DNA from: PSRI01 sp041484195
GTDB lineage: Bacteria > Bacteroidota > Bacteroidia > Chitinophagales > Chitinophagaceae
NCBI GenBank assembly: GCA_041484195.1
Contig: JBGPHC010000034.1
Span: 1 to 40,234 of the forward strand
Length of the DNA: 40,234 nucleotides
Direction: 5' to 3'
This document shows, piece by piece, positions 16,888 to 26,234 of this stretch (position 1 is its first letter; each line of letters opens with the position of its first letter). Below the pieces are notes generated by a model. It saw nothing but the letters and a program-made list of their open reading frames with translations, was not told where the DNA came from and ran no database searches. The translations under genes were made by a program, and so were the position numbers.

Positions 16888-17286
16888 TTATTTTGCAGTT
16901 TCAGGACTGATAATCGTCTCTACTTCATAGATAGCATTGGCAGGAAATCCTCCCCTTTTAGCGTGCTCTCTTATCAATTCTATGTTTTCGGCTTTGTAAA
17001 CGCAGAATATCTTATCATCCGTCACATAGCTATGCAACCATTGAATGCTGGGGCCCATCGCTGTAAGTACCGTGCAGGAGGTTTCTGAAATTGTCTTTAA
17101 TTTTTCCGCTGAGAATTGACCCGCTCCGGGAATATTCCTTTCAATCACGTACATCTTCATTACAGGATGTGAATCTTTTTTAGTTTTTGCATTGTCAGAT
17201 GCAACAGAGCTCTGGGCCATGCTTGCAAAACCTGTAAGGAGCATACTTGCAATGACTAAGCTAAAATGCTTTACGATCTGTTTCAT
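16888..17286 (-). CDS. Secreted DUF4242 (SCO4226-like nickel-binding) protein
   Basis: This 132-residue protein has a signal peptide (MKQIVKHFSLVIASMLLTGF, cleavage near SMAQ) and one DUF4242 domain: KMYVIERNIPGAGQFSAEKL, then IQWLHSYVTDDKIFCVYKAE and IREHAKRGGFPANAIYEV. DUF4242 proteins are small ferredoxin-like folds of which the Streptomyces member SCO4226 binds nickel; function is otherwise unknown. I chose ATG 17284-17286 because it places the signal peptide at the N-terminus, whereas a longer frame from 17337 adds 17 unrelated residues. The neighbour on the same strand carries a DUF4242 domain joined to an AraC-type regulator, implying that the two act on the same metal or ligand (inference). 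Confidence 0.82.
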   Translation of the reverse strand: MKQIVKHFSLVIASMLLTGFASMAQSSVASDNAKTKKDSHPVMKMYVIERNIPGAGQFSAEKLKTISETSCTVLTAMGPSIQWLHSYVTDDKIFCVYKAENIELIREHAKRGGFPANAIYEVETIISPETAK

Positions 17287-17394
17287 AAAAAGTAATTTTG
17301 ATTTTGGAATATGTAAATATAGTAGAGGCATTTGCACTACACTATAACAAATCGTTCAATCCTTGGCAATTTTAAGCCATGAACTTATAGAGGG

Positions 17395-18501
17395 TCATTG
17401 TGGTGTATTGAGATAAATGGCAGGGAGAACACCAAACATCTCCTTAAAACACTTCGTAAAATAAGAGGGGCTGCTAAAACCGGTTTGAAAGGCGATTTCT
17501 GAAACGTTACCGGAATTCTTCCTGAGTAATTTTAGAGCCGCTTTCAACCTGTATTCCTTGATAAATGTATTGGGAGCTTTGCCGGTGAGCGATATCATAT
17601 TGCGATATAATTGGGATTTGCTGCAACCAACAGGCTTGACAAAATCATCCAGTTTCAGTTCCGAATCCATCCAGGACGCTTCAGTATAGTCCATTAAAAG
17701 GGTAATAAATTTTTCATCCGACTGTGTAAGTGGGAAGACACCCTTGCCTTTTATAGAACTATTGACGTTTTCGCTTTCATATAAATCCTTTACCTCAGCC
17801 GCAATGATGATTTCGCCATTAACCATCTCGCACATTCGTTCAGCCAATCTGATGGTATCCTCAAAAATTAATTGCTTCTTCGTTACGGGAACACCCGCAT
17901 TTAACCCGATTTTCAAAATAATTCTTTCCTTCATCAGATGCTTACTGAAATCCCTGTACAGGCTCCGAATATCGAATGCGGCATGGATGGCATTGGTGAC
18001 CGATTTAAAAGAAACCAGGTAATGGTAATCCGTTTGCTCAACAGCATTTCCTTCATAGGTCGCTAATAATTTACGGACAGCCTGATTGAACTTCCTGAAT
18101 GAAGCATTGAAATCCGAAGAATCATTTCTCTTCAGGGTCAATTGGTTCAATGATATAACCATGATAGTTCTGAAGGCCGGGTCATTAATAATATTCAAGC
18201 CGGTATTTTGGGCTTTGGCAGGATCTTCGATTCTACCCAAAAAAGATTCAACGATATTGGGGTCCACCTCAATGATCCTATGTGGGACCTGGCCATGAGC
18301 CCGGTCGTGCATTTTTTTTAAGGCTTCTTTATTCGGCGCCTCCACTAAACAGAATGCAGTCTTCCTTTTGTCATCAAACCAATAAGTAAGCCCCTTGCAG
18401 GCAAACTGATCCTGTATTTCCAAATCTTTCTGATGCAGATAGGCTATATTTTCCGCCGTAACAGTCTCTGAAACATCGTGGCGATCCATATAAATTGGCA
18501 T
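17395..18501 (-). CDS. Three-domain regulator: DUF4242, cyclase-like domain, AraC HTH
   Basis: This 368-residue protein starts MPIYMDRHDVSETVTAENIA, the typical beginning of a DUF4242 domain (residues 1-80, including GLTYWFDDKRKTAFCLVEAP and RAHGQVPHRIIEVD). A middle region at about 105-250 resembles a class III nucleotide cyclase domain (RTIMVISLNQLTLK, VRKLLATYEGNAV, IHAAFDIRSLY, RIILKIGLNAGVPV) but lacks obvious catalytic Asp pairs, so it is probably a degenerate sensor. The last 100 residues form an AraC double HTH (SKSQLYRNMISLTGKAPN, ALKLLRKNSGNVSEIAFQTG, SYFTKCFKEMFG). The start at 18499-18501 is preferred over an in-frame upstream Met because it matches the domain start. It likely senses a metal or small ligand and controls the neighbouring secreted DUF4242 gene 108 bases downstream. 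Confidence 0.82.
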   Translation of the reverse strand: MPIYMDRHDVSETVTAENIAYLHQKDLEIQDQFACKGLTYWFDDKRKTAFCLVEAPNKEALKKMHDRAHGQVPHRIIEVDPNIVESFLGRIEDPAKAQNTGLNIINDPAFRTIMVISLNQLTLKRNDSSDFNASFRKFNQAVRKLLATYEGNAVEQTDYHYLVSFKSVTNAIHAAFDIRSLYRDFSKHLMKERIILKIGLNAGVPVTKKQLIFEDTIRLAERMCEMVNGEIIIAAEVKDLYESENVNSSIKGKGVFPLTQSDEKFITLLMDYTEASWMDSELKLDDFVKPVGCSKSQLYRNMISLTGKAPNTFIKEYRLKAALKLLRKNSGNVSEIAFQTGFSSPSYFTKCFKEMFGVLPAIYLNTPQ

Positions 18502-19191
18502 ATCACAAGTTATGAAATACCAGAGGGAATTTCGAAATTCAATTCCATCCAATTTGTGGTTCAGAAAATGCCCATTCCGTTACCCTAAATGCGTATTCCC
18601 ATTCAAGAATGATATCGTTTGAAAATTCCATACCGCCATAGACAGGAATTCGCTTATTTTCGGAAAAGCCTTTCAGCTGATTTTCGAATCCTAATATACA
18701 AATAATCCTGGCTTCTTTTGTCTCATTCAAAAACCCTGGAAAACCCTCCTGATCTAATGATGGTTATCGAAAGAATTCAATTTTAAGAATAATCAGGCAT
18801 TGCTATTTCAGTACAGGAAGGTTCCGGCTTTTCCTACTTCAAATGTTTCTTGCAATACCCACACAAGCCGTCATTCCCTTTCATTTCTCAAATCCAATTC
18901 TATCCCACCCTCTCAGCGATAAAACAGGCCGATTCTATCTTAAATCCTGTCGATAGTGTTATTCTTTCCGGAAGAAAACCAGAAACCTCCATTGGGAAAA
19001 TGGTAGTTTAAAACTAAATCATACTGCATTTCTTCGATGCCTTTTTACAGACTCTCGGGGAACCCAGAGTTGTGCAATTGAAATGGGTCCTGTTGAAAGG
19101 AGCTATTTTAATTTTAGTATGTGGAAAATGCAGGATTCAAAAATGGTTGCTTACAATTGGTACTGCCTCATAAATCCTTCAATTGATCTTT
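18502..19191. other. Intergenic region between divergent genes
   Basis: No supported gene is visible. A - strand frame of 63 codons at 18539-18730 lacks any recognisable family, signal or start context and I do not accept it. Promoters of the DUF4242-AraC regulator (- strand) and the PLP decarboxylase (+ strand) must lie here, but no clear boxes were found. Confidence 0.4.
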
Positions 19192-20568
19192 ATGAAAGAA
19201 AATAAATTATTGGGCCTGGCAAAAGAATATGCAGTGAAATATCTACATGAATTGCCCGAAAAAAGGGCCTTTCCGGATGCGGCGGCATTAAGTGAGCTGG
19301 AAAAACTGTCCATTCCTTTACCCGCCTCTTCAACAGAACCCGAAGAAGTACTTGAAGTGTTAAACAAGGTTGGATCACCCAACACTGTTGCGAGTAACGG
19401 TGGCCGGTATTTTGGATTTGTGTTCGGCGGTACACTCCCGGTGGCATTGGCTGCGAATTGGTTAGCATCTGCCTGGGACCAGAATGCGGTGTTTAAGATC
19501 TCTTCTCCCATTGCGGCGCAAACGGAAAAGGTAGCAGGCAATTGGTTGTTAGAACTGCTGAGGTTACCGGCGAATTCTGCTGTGGGATTTGTAACGGGAA
19601 CTACCATGGCAAATTTTTGCGGTGTATTAGCTGCCCGTCAAAGTATTTATGGACGCATGGGCTGGGATAGTAAAGCCCTTGGGATAAATGGCGCTCCTCC
19701 CATTCGAATAATAGTAGGAGAAGAAGTCCATGCCAGTATGCTTAGGGCCTTGATCCTTGCCGGCTTCGGTTTAGAGAACCTGATAAGAGTCCCAACTGAC
19801 GACCAGGGAAGAATAATCGCCAGCGAGATGCCTGAACCGGATGAATCTACCCTGATCTGTTTGCAAGCAGGGAACGTCAACACGGGCGCTATTGATCCGA
19901 TCAAAGAAATTTGTTTGCTGGCCAGGGAAAAACGGGCCTGGGTGCATATTGATGGAGCATTTGGTCTTTGGGCTTCTGTTTCTCCAATGAAATCTTATTT
20001 GACTGAAGGATGCGAACTCGCAGATTCATGGGCAATTGATCTTCACAAATGGCTAAATGTTCCTTATGATAGCGGTCTGATAGTTTGTAAAGAACCCAAA
20101 GCATTGCAAACTGCCCTCTCAGTCAGCGCTGCTTATCTGCCTGATTCCATTGAACCGGACCCATATTTCTATACACCGGAAATGTCAAGAAGGGCTAGAG
20201 GAATTGAAACATGGGCCGCTTTATACGCCCTGGGACAAAAAGGAGTTATTGAATTGATTGAGCGTTGTTGTAGCCATGCTGAACTATTTGCCGAAAATTT
20301 AAGAAATGCAGGGTTCCGGATCCTGAACAATGTAACGCTTAACCAGGTGCTTGTTTCCTTTGGTGACGCGAACCTGACAAACAGGATCATCAAAAAAATC
20401 CAGGATGATGGGACCTGTTGGTGCGGAGGGACAATATGGAAGGGAATAACAGCAATGAGAATCAGCGTATCTTCATGGATGACAACAGAAAAAGATATTC
20501 AAATGAGCGCAGCCGCTATAATTAGAATCGCAAATGAAGAAATCCGGACAAACAAAGAAACTAACTGA
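19192..20568 (+). CDS. PLP-dependent group II decarboxylase family protein
   Basis: This 458-residue cytoplasmic enzyme belongs to the aromatic/acidic amino-acid decarboxylase family (fold type I, PLP-dependent). The Schiff-base lysine is Lys286 in IDLHKWLNVPYD; Asp254 in HIDGAFGLW holds the PLP ring nitrogen; His180 in VGEEVHASML stacks on the cofactor. GFVTGTTMANFCGVLAAR forms the phosphate-binding loop. Family members decarboxylate amino acids, but this branch (often annotated aspartate aminotransferase family or pyridoxal-dependent decarboxylase) has no assigned substrate. ATG 19192 was chosen over TTG 19183. Length and motifs indicate a complete, active enzyme. It converges on the DUF2911 gene 50 bases away, with no hairpin between them. 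Confidence 0.88.
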   Translation: MKENKLLGLAKEYAVKYLHELPEKRAFPDAAALSELEKLSIPLPASSTEPEEVLEVLNKVGSPNTVASNGGRYFGFVFGGTLPVALAANWLASAWDQNAVFKISSPIAAQTEKVAGNWLLELLRLPANSAVGFVTGTTMANFCGVLAARQSIYGRMGWDSKALGINGAPPIRIIVGEEVHASMLRALILAGFGLENLIRVPTDDQGRIIASEMPEPDESTLICLQAGNVNTGAIDPIKEICLLAREKRAWVHIDGAFGLWASVSPMKSYLTEGCELADSWAIDLHKWLNVPYDSGLIVCKEPKALQTALSVSAAYLPDSIEPDPYFYTPEMSRRARGIETWAALYALGQKGVIELIERCCSHAELFAENLRNAGFRILNNVTLNQVLVSFGDANLTNRIIKKIQDDGTCWCGGTIWKGITAMRISVSSWMTTEKDIQMSAAAIIRIANEEIRTNKETN

Positions 20569-20618
20569 GAATTAGAATTACTAAATAGGAAAAAAATGAG
20601 TTAAATAAAATATGTAAC

Positions 20619-21461
20619 TTATTTGCCCGCTTCTTCCAGAACTTCCTTGTTCAAACGTATATATTCCACATCTGATCTTTCGGTTGCCAGCTTAATACCT
20701 TCATTGGCTGTTGCGATAGCCGCCTTTTTATCGCCCATCTTCAATTGAATTCTGGCTTTCCAGTATTTGGCATTGTCGGCCTGGGGGTGCGCTTTTTCAA
20801 ACTCGCCTATCCATGCCAATGCCTTATTCATGTCTTTATTATGGTTGTAATAATAGATCGCAGCGAAATAATAGGGTTTCTTTTCGCCCTTCATCGCCTC
20901 GTCTATATTTGCCATCACGCGGGAATCTACATCCGTTTCAAGGCGAATAGACAGGAATGTATTTTCCCATAATAGCTGAAGTTCGCAATGTTCTACAAAA
21001 GCATTGGCAAACTGAATGGTAAAGGTCTCCATCTTCTTATCCAGTTTGCCAGATTTAATCTTGAACCGTAGCACATCCTTGGTGGAATCATAAGAATAAG
21101 CGCCCCACTGTTCCACGGTTTTATTAAAGATCACTGTCCATTCATTCGCTCCTGGAATGGTGAAGAAAGAGTATTCTCCGCGCGGCAACATGTGCCCCTC
21201 TATCTGTACTGTATCAGTCAGCCTGATTCTTGTGGCTGCATTGGCGCCCGTACGCCAAACCTTCCCATACGGTTCTACTACGCCAAATATTTTTCTTCCT
21301 TTCACATTGGGTCTCGAATAACTCACTGTTATTTGTCCAAGGCCCAAATCCTGTTCTATGCGCTGTAAGGTACTTGGTTGGGGAATTTTCAGGTCCTGTG
21401 CGCCTACCCATGTAGTAGAGAAGATCAATATAATGATGAAATATCCCCCTATGTTTTTCAT
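20619..21461 (-). CDS. Secreted DUF2911 protein with C-terminal TPR-like helices
   Basis: This 280-residue protein has a signal peptide (MKNIGGYFIIILIFSTTWVG, cleavage near GAQ) and a DUF2911 domain at about 25-175, with family motifs ITVSYSRPNVKGRKIFG, VWRTGANAATRIRLTD, LPRGEYSFFTIPGANEWTVI and WGAYSYDSTKDVLR. Its last 90 residues (ALAWIGEFEKAHPQADNAKY, IQLKMGDKKAAIATANEGIK) form two TPR-like helical repeats. DUF2911 proteins are very common in Bacteroidota envelopes, but their function is unknown. I chose ATG 21459-21461 because the 28 residues before it lack sense as a signal. Confidence 0.85.
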   Translation of the reverse strand: MKNIGGYFIIILIFSTTWVGAQDLKIPQPSTLQRIEQDLGLGQITVSYSRPNVKGRKIFGVVEPYGKVWRTGANAATRIRLTDTVQIEGHMLPRGEYSFFTIPGANEWTVIFNKTVEQWGAYSYDSTKDVLRFKIKSGKLDKKMETFTIQFANAFVEHCELQLLWENTFLSIRLETDVDSRVMANIDEAMKGEKKPYYFAAIYYYNHNKDMNKALAWIGEFEKAHPQADNAKYWKARIQLKMGDKKAAIATANEGIKLATERSDVEYIRLNKEVLEEAGK

Positions 21462-21676
21462 GATCCCTAATTTTAATTTTGCATTTCTCTTCGTCTGTTC
21501 ATTGCGAAAAACAATAATGGAAGATCGCCTTTCAGTTGCACCCACCGGCTGGGAGTCAACAGTAAAAGGATGATCTCAGAGGTAAACACAATTTCAAAAT
21601 ATTACTATGGTTCATTTGTGAGTTTGCGAAGCATTCTTTCGTTTACCCGCATATTTCTATGGCCCGCGTTAAACAA

Positions 21677-22090
21677 TCATTGGAAAGGATACTTCAACAC
21701 CTTGAGCGTATCACCGGCTGGAAAGGCCTCCAGGTACCATGATGTCCCCACGCCTTCTATAGTATAAAGAAAGCCAACGGCCAGGGTGGAAGTATCGTTT
21801 CCAGGCACCCATTTTTCTACTATTATTCTATGGATGGAGTCTGGAATATCTTTCACTTTCATCGTAGCCAATGACGAATCGAAAATGGTATGGCCGGAAG
21901 TGCCCATATGTAAACTGAACTGGATATTATGCAGGTCACCCGAAAAATCTTCCCTGGTATAAAGTTCAAAATGCACTTTACGCATCGGAGGATTGCCATT
22001 ATTATTTCCGTAGGGAGACATGTGATCCTTATTGCAGGAGGCAACAAAGCTCATAACCACAACAACTGCAAGAATTGAATATACTTTCAT
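21677..22090 (-). CDS. Lipoprotein of unknown function
   Basis: This 137-residue protein has a lipoprotein signal (MKVYSILAVVVVMSFVASC, lipid Cys at 19) followed by an Asn/Pro-rich linker (SPYGNNNGNPPMRK). The mature domain is beta-rich: KVHFELYTREDFSGDLHNIQ, TIFDSSLATMKVKDIPDSIH, VGFLYTIEGVGTSWYLEAFP. It looks like a single small beta-sandwich anchored in the envelope. I do not recognise a family. It lies 215 bases upstream of the DUF2911 gene in the same direction and could be co-transcribed. Confidence 0.68.
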   Translation of the reverse strand: MKVYSILAVVVVMSFVASCNKDHMSPYGNNNGNPPMRKVHFELYTREDFSGDLHNIQFSLHMGTSGHTIFDSSLATMKVKDIPDSIHRIIVEKWVPGNDTSTLAVGFLYTIEGVGTSWYLEAFPAGDTLKVLKYPFQ

Positions 22091-22938
22091 TTTTTTATTT
22101 TATTTTTTAGATCAGTTTCTTCTCCACTTTTTTATAAAACCTCATGATCCGATGACCAATTCCTTGTTCTACTTCGTATTCATTTTGAAACATTGGAGAT
22201 CATAAGTGCGTTTCTGGCTAAAATATTATTTCATGTATTTTAAGACAGTTATTCAGGTCACATTTACAGATTCGGGTTGCAAATAAATAACAATAAATCT
22301 GTTAGTGCGACTGCACCTTCCTTCCGGCAGGTATTGGTCTCCCAACGGCGATCCTTGTTATTTATGCAAATAGTAAAGAAGTGAAAAGGCATTACTGGCC
22401 AATACAGAAAATGGTAGTCTTTAAAACTTAAATTTCCACAGCGCTACGTACAAAATGGGCATAAGCAATTGTTACTAATAATGCTCCCAACCTTATCCCG
22501 CTTTACCTGTTTAGATGGGACAATGAAAGTAGAACAGAATTCAAAAAATGGATTAAACTGCCTAATTTGGAGTAAGCATTTATGATTTGCCTAACTTAAT
22601 GTGGTATTAGTTTTTTGGTACCGCCAAGCTTTATTTTTTTTGCTACTTTGTCATCTTGTAGAATATTAAACGTTAGTCATACCCGCGATCTCACAATATA
22701 ATTGAGCCACAGGCTATATGCAAGAGTACCATAGAAATCAGAATGGAACAATACAAATCATCGACGCAGAAGGGTGGTCATATCCCCGATGACAAATCAA
22801 ACCTATGATATTGTGGCAATCATTGTGGTCAAAATATAGCCTGACTGACGCTTGGATTATTGAAATTACAAATTCAGGGAATTGCCACGGGCTTAATAAG
22901 AACGGATACCAATTCAGTACAAAATAAACCTCGTAACT
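22091..22938. other. Long intergenic region
   Basis: No gene is visible in these 850 bases on either strand; all frames are short and unlike proteins. A TACTTTG motif near 22650 is one base short of the -7 consensus. There is no hairpin of the dispersed family here. Confidence 0.4.
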
Positions 22939-24207
22939 ATGTATGACTTAACTACTGAACCACGGTGGAAAGGCTGGCAAAAATTTGCCTTCAGATTTCT
23001 TTTTCTATTCCTGGGGTTTTTTCTGCTTAACTACGAACTCGTTTTTGTATTCTTAACATTCATTTCTTTTGAAAAGCTCTCCTTAATCTATGAGCCTTTT
23101 GAAAAACCCCTGCACTGGCTAGATGAACATCTCTACCATACCGGTTATGATCCTAAACTTCATCAAAACCTGCCTGGTGATAATCACTATGGAGTTGTAT
23201 TCTATATTACAGTAATCATTCTATTCTTACTGATTGCAATAATCTGGAGCATAATTGACAGGCGCAAAACAAACTATAACAAACTGTATTACTGGTTTAG
23301 GGTCTATATCCGTTATATGGTCGCATTAATAATGTTGAGTTACGGAATGGATAAACTGATTCCCATCCAGATGAGCTACCCTGATGTAACCGAACTTCTA
23401 AAACCCATGGGAGAGCAGGATCTTTTTAGCATAGCCTGGAATTTTGTTGGCATTTCTCCAGGTTATGAAATATTTGCAGGTGTCAGTGAAATTATTGGAA
23501 GTCTATTATTAATTTTCCGTCGGACATACGTATTTGGGGCCTTATTCATGTGTCCCGTTCTATGCAATGTTATAGCCTTAAATACTTTTTATAACATTAG
23601 TGTCAAGCTCTATTCTATACTTTTACTCGTTTCTGTCCTGTTCTTACTAGTTCCCTTTGTCAAAAAATTGATACAATTTTTTGTCTGCCACAGAAGCATT
23701 ACTCTCGCAGAAACAAAATATGAATTTACTGCTCCCTGGAAAAGATTTATACTGATTGCATTTGGTATTGCCATAGTAGGAGGGAGCATTGCCGGTAACA
23801 TTTCACATGACTATGCTTCTTATCGGCGGCATGTGGCAAATAAAAAACATCAGAAACTATATAATGTAGACTGGTTTCTGGCAAAAGATACAATACCGCC
23901 TGTTATGTCGGATACCTTGCGCTGGAAAAGATTTGCTCTTGTTTATTCCCATTCGGCAGTAATTTATGATATGAAGGATAAAGCAGCTTTTTATGATTAC
24001 CATATAGACAGTATAAAGCATCTATATACGCTGCATGACAATCCTGATAGTTCAAAATGGGATGTATTACATTATTCATATCCTCAAAAAAACAAATTTG
24101 AACTCAATGGAAAATGGAAAGGAATTGATGTACAGATAATGATGGAGGAAATACCAATAGACAGCATGAGCCTGAATAAAGAAAAGCTGATATTTCTGCA
24201 GGATTAA
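22939..24207 (+). CDS. DoxX-like integral membrane protein
   Basis: This 422-residue protein has about six to seven hydrophobic segments (approximately 17-42, 85-105, 127-140, 165-190, 195-215, 220-245 and 265-285) and a soluble C-terminal domain of about 130 residues (KLYNVDWFLAKDTIPP, LVYSHSAVIYDMKDKAAFYD, FELNGKWKGIDVQIM). Segments RYMVALIMLSYGMDKLIPIQ and FSIAWNFVGISPGYEIFAG, then SEIIGSLLLIFRRTYVFGAL match the DoxX/DoxD-like family found in Bacteroidota. Such proteins are linked to quinone or respiratory chemistry in some species, but this long form has no known role. It is preceded by a long non-coding region and followed by 214 non-coding bases, so it is probably monocistronic. Confidence 0.75.
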   Translation: MYDLTTEPRWKGWQKFAFRFLFLFLGFFLLNYELVFVFLTFISFEKLSLIYEPFEKPLHWLDEHLYHTGYDPKLHQNLPGDNHYGVVFYITVIILFLLIAIIWSIIDRRKTNYNKLYYWFRVYIRYMVALIMLSYGMDKLIPIQMSYPDVTELLKPMGEQDLFSIAWNFVGISPGYEIFAGVSEIIGSLLLIFRRTYVFGALFMCPVLCNVIALNTFYNISVKLYSILLLVSVLFLLVPFVKKLIQFFVCHRSITLAETKYEFTAPWKRFILIAFGIAIVGGSIAGNISHDYASYRRHVANKKHQKLYNVDWFLAKDTIPPVMSDTLRWKRFALVYSHSAVIYDMKDKAAFYDYHIDSIKHLYTLHDNPDSSKWDVLHYSYPQKNKFELNGKWKGIDVQIMMEEIPIDSMSLNKEKLIFLQD

Positions 24208-24351
24208 AATTGAATTGACAATTAGTCCCCAGTCCGGAAGCAGTTCTCACAAGTTGAAATTAACAATGATCCCAGGCAGGTCAGAGGCAATCCTAAAACT
24301 TCCTTCACAACTTTCATAGAACCAATTCCTTTAAAACTTAGCAAGTTTCGG

Positions 24352-24383
24352 GTTGTTGATCGGCCCTCTTGTTCTTAGTTTTG
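24352..24383 (+). promoter_or_regulatory. Candidate Bacteroidota promoter of the alpha/beta hydrolase gene
   Basis: TAGTTTTG at 24376-24383 matches the -7 consensus TAnnTTTG, and GTTG at 24352-24355 lies 20 bases upstream where the TTTG -33 element is expected. The ATG at 24422 is about 30 bases downstream of the expected start site. Confidence 0.55.
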
Positions 24384-24421
24384 CAATATCTAAAACATTT
24401 CGCATCAAAAACAAATATAAA

Positions 24422-25144
24422 ATGAAAACGTTTATTTTAATTCATGGCGCATGGCATAGCTCATGGAACTGGCACAGGGTAATTCCGATTTTAGAAAAAC
24501 AAGGTCACAGGGCAATTGCCATTGATTTGCCTGGTATGGGAAGGGACAAGACTCCCATTCAGGAAGTAAAAATGCAGTCCACAGTAGAGAAGATTACAAA
24601 ACTCATTGATAGTATTGAAGGAAAAGTAATCTTAGTGGGTCATAGCAAAAATGGGATCATGATTTCCCAGGCAGCAGAGTACCGTCCTGATAAAATTGAG
24701 AAATTAGTGTATCTGGCTGCCTATCTAATACCCAATGGTAAAACACAAAGGGAATATTCATTGCAGGACACACAGGGCGTGCTAAAGCCTTATGTATCCA
24801 TGCACGAAGAATTGAATGCACACACTCTGCGGCCGGAAATTTACAAAGAAGGGTTATATGCTGACTGTGATGATAATATACCTGAACTGGCAAAATTGTT
24901 GCTAAGTCACGAACCGGTAGAGTCTGGCATTACACCGCTCCAACTAACGGAAGAGAATTATGGAAGAGTGCCCAGGATATACATCGAATGCACAGAAGAC
25001 AGAGCCGTGACACCATTCATTCAAAGAAAGATGTATGCAGAAACACGCTGTGAAAAAGTATATAGTTTGCCCACGAGTCACTCCCCGTTTTTCAGTAAAC
25101 CACAGGAGCTGTCGGATATTTTTCTTGAAATTGCATTGGATTGA
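24422..25144 (+). CDS. Alpha/beta hydrolase (EstC/methylesterase-like)
   Basis: This 240-residue cytoplasmic enzyme has the small alpha/beta hydrolase fold. The oxyanion-side motif is LIHGAWHSSWNWHRV, the nucleophile is Ser75 in VGHSKNG (the family usually has GHSMGG), the acid is Asp193 in ECTEDRAVTP and the base is His220 in TSHSPFFS. These signatures place it near plant-type hydroxynitrile lyases, salicylate methylesterases and bacterial EstC esterases. The start ATG 24422 begins directly with the first beta strand, while an in-frame ATG 23 codons upstream adds a tail that overlaps the candidate promoter. It is followed 38 bases later by a hairpin of the dispersed repeat family. Confidence 0.85.
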   Translation: MKTFILIHGAWHSSWNWHRVIPILEKQGHRAIAIDLPGMGRDKTPIQEVKMQSTVEKITKLIDSIEGKVILVGHSKNGIMISQAAEYRPDKIEKLVYLAAYLIPNGKTQREYSLQDTQGVLKPYVSMHEELNAHTLRPEIYKEGLYADCDDNIPELAKLLLSHEPVESGITPLQLTEENYGRVPRIYIECTEDRAVTPFIQRKMYAETRCEKVYSLPTSHSPFFSKPQELSDIFLEIALD

Positions 25145-25182
25145 AATGATCATACCCAGCTAATAGTTTTAGTGTCTTTCGC

Positions 25183-25208
25183 AGTGGTTAGTGTCTTCAC
25201 TAACCACT
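25183..25208 (+). repeat. Dispersed hairpin repeat, copy A
   Basis: AGTGGTTAGTG at 25183-25193 pairs perfectly with CACTAACCACT at 25198-25208 around a TCTT loop. It is preceded by CTTTCGC as in the other copies. Compared with copies near 32155 and 35590 the stem pair A-T is replaced by C-G on both arms, a compensatory change that argues for selection on the fold. It lies 38 bases after the hydrolase gene and runs into the fragment of a CPBP protease. Confidence 0.8.
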
Positions 25209-25493
25209 ATTATTTCCACGGTGATCGGTGCCCTCACCAGTCACCAATTTTCCGCCATGGCTGCTCTCTGGACGGGTGTTATACTTCATTCAAGCCATAA
25301 TTTATTTATTCAATCCATTTTCTCTCCGCTTACTATGGATACAGGGAATACAAAATATTTTATTGGTGAATTTGGAGTGGTATTGCCAGTAGTATGTATG
25401 TTCTTCGCAGTCCTCTTTTGGAAGAAACGCTCAGAGCTAATAAACGCGGATGAAATTACATTTTCAGCATTTGACAGTTTCAAAATTCGTTAG
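25191..25493 (+). pseudogene. C-terminal fragment of a CPBP (CAAX) intramembrane protease
   Basis: The frame (100 codons) encodes the last two membrane segments of a CPBP-family metalloprotease. The last catalytic motif is present as VILHSSHNLFIQSIFSPLT, where His and Asn are family residues, followed by YFIGEFGVVLPVVCMFFAVLFW. The N-terminal motifs EExxxR and FxxxH are missing. The fragment begins inside the hairpin repeat at 25183-25208, and the hairpin stem itself supplies the first codons, so the repeat marks the junction. It cannot be an active protease. No promoter or proper start exists. Confidence 0.72.
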
Positions 25494-25534
25494 TGGGAAA
25501 TCTAAAGACACATTGTGCTTTGAGTAAACATTTT

Positions 25535-25825
25535 TTATTTGAGTTGCTGTCCGTCGTTAGCAGCTTTTGACATTTTCCAGTATTTGATAAATTGCCTGAA
25601 TCCGTTCCTGACCAAAAGCGGAGCGCCAGACAATGTTTTAGCCAGATCAGGCCTGTTCATATCAATACGATTTTCTACCATGACTGCGGCTGCTTGCATG
25701 GCTACAGATTCATCATAGCTTCTCAGTTTGTTCATAAAAACAGGGATTTCGTTTTTGGTCGAATCCCACAATGCTTTGGCATAGTCATACGCACATGTGA
25801 AATGTCTATCTCCATCTGTCTGCGT
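25535..25825 (-). pseudogene. C-terminal gene fragment of unknown family
   Basis: The frame reads TDGDRHFTCAYDYAKALWDS, then TKNEIPVFMNKLRSYDESVA and MNRPDLAKTLSGAPLLVRNG to a stop at 25535. It is open back to a TAG at 25826-25828. In the neighbouring frame, upstream of the break, an open stretch (25806-25994) ends SGAVRIDADRWR and seems to join on to DGDRHF, suggesting a frameshift in a longer decayed gene. I do not recognise the family. The composition is protein-like, and there is no credible start codon. Confidence 0.5.
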
Positions 25826-25829
25826 CTAT

Positions 25830-26234
25830 TCTTACGGCGCCCGATATGCCGAGCACCAGGGGATTGACTATTGAGGACTCATGCTGGAAGGGCCTTGCGA
25901 TGGGCCAGTACGGGACATTTGTTCCGGGACCCCGGGCAACTGCTACGAGAAACAGGTCATGGCTTGGCTTTTGCAAAATCCTTTTCCCTGCCATTTTATA
26001 CCTCCTCTGGCATTTTTTGGAATAACTGCCCCGCGGATTTATATATGCCGATAAATAAGGTGGATAAAAGATAAGATAATATGTTTGTCAGGAGTAGTAA
26101 GAGCTGCTTTTCTTTGAAAATACTTTTCAATTTGAGTTTGAGATAACTTTTATTTCCTATGGGTCATTCTAATATTATTGAAATAATTGTGAGCCAATCA
26201 ACCTTTCTCTTCACATTCAAGCCGCGGATACCGC
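25830..26234. other. Non-coding or decayed stretch
   Basis: Apart from the possible upstream part of the decayed gene ending at 25535, I see nothing supported here. Confidence 0.3.

Noticed and set aside
18539..18730. A 63-codon - strand frame upstream of the DUF4242-AraC regulator
   Set aside because: No recognisable domain, signal or start context, and it occupies the expected promoter region.
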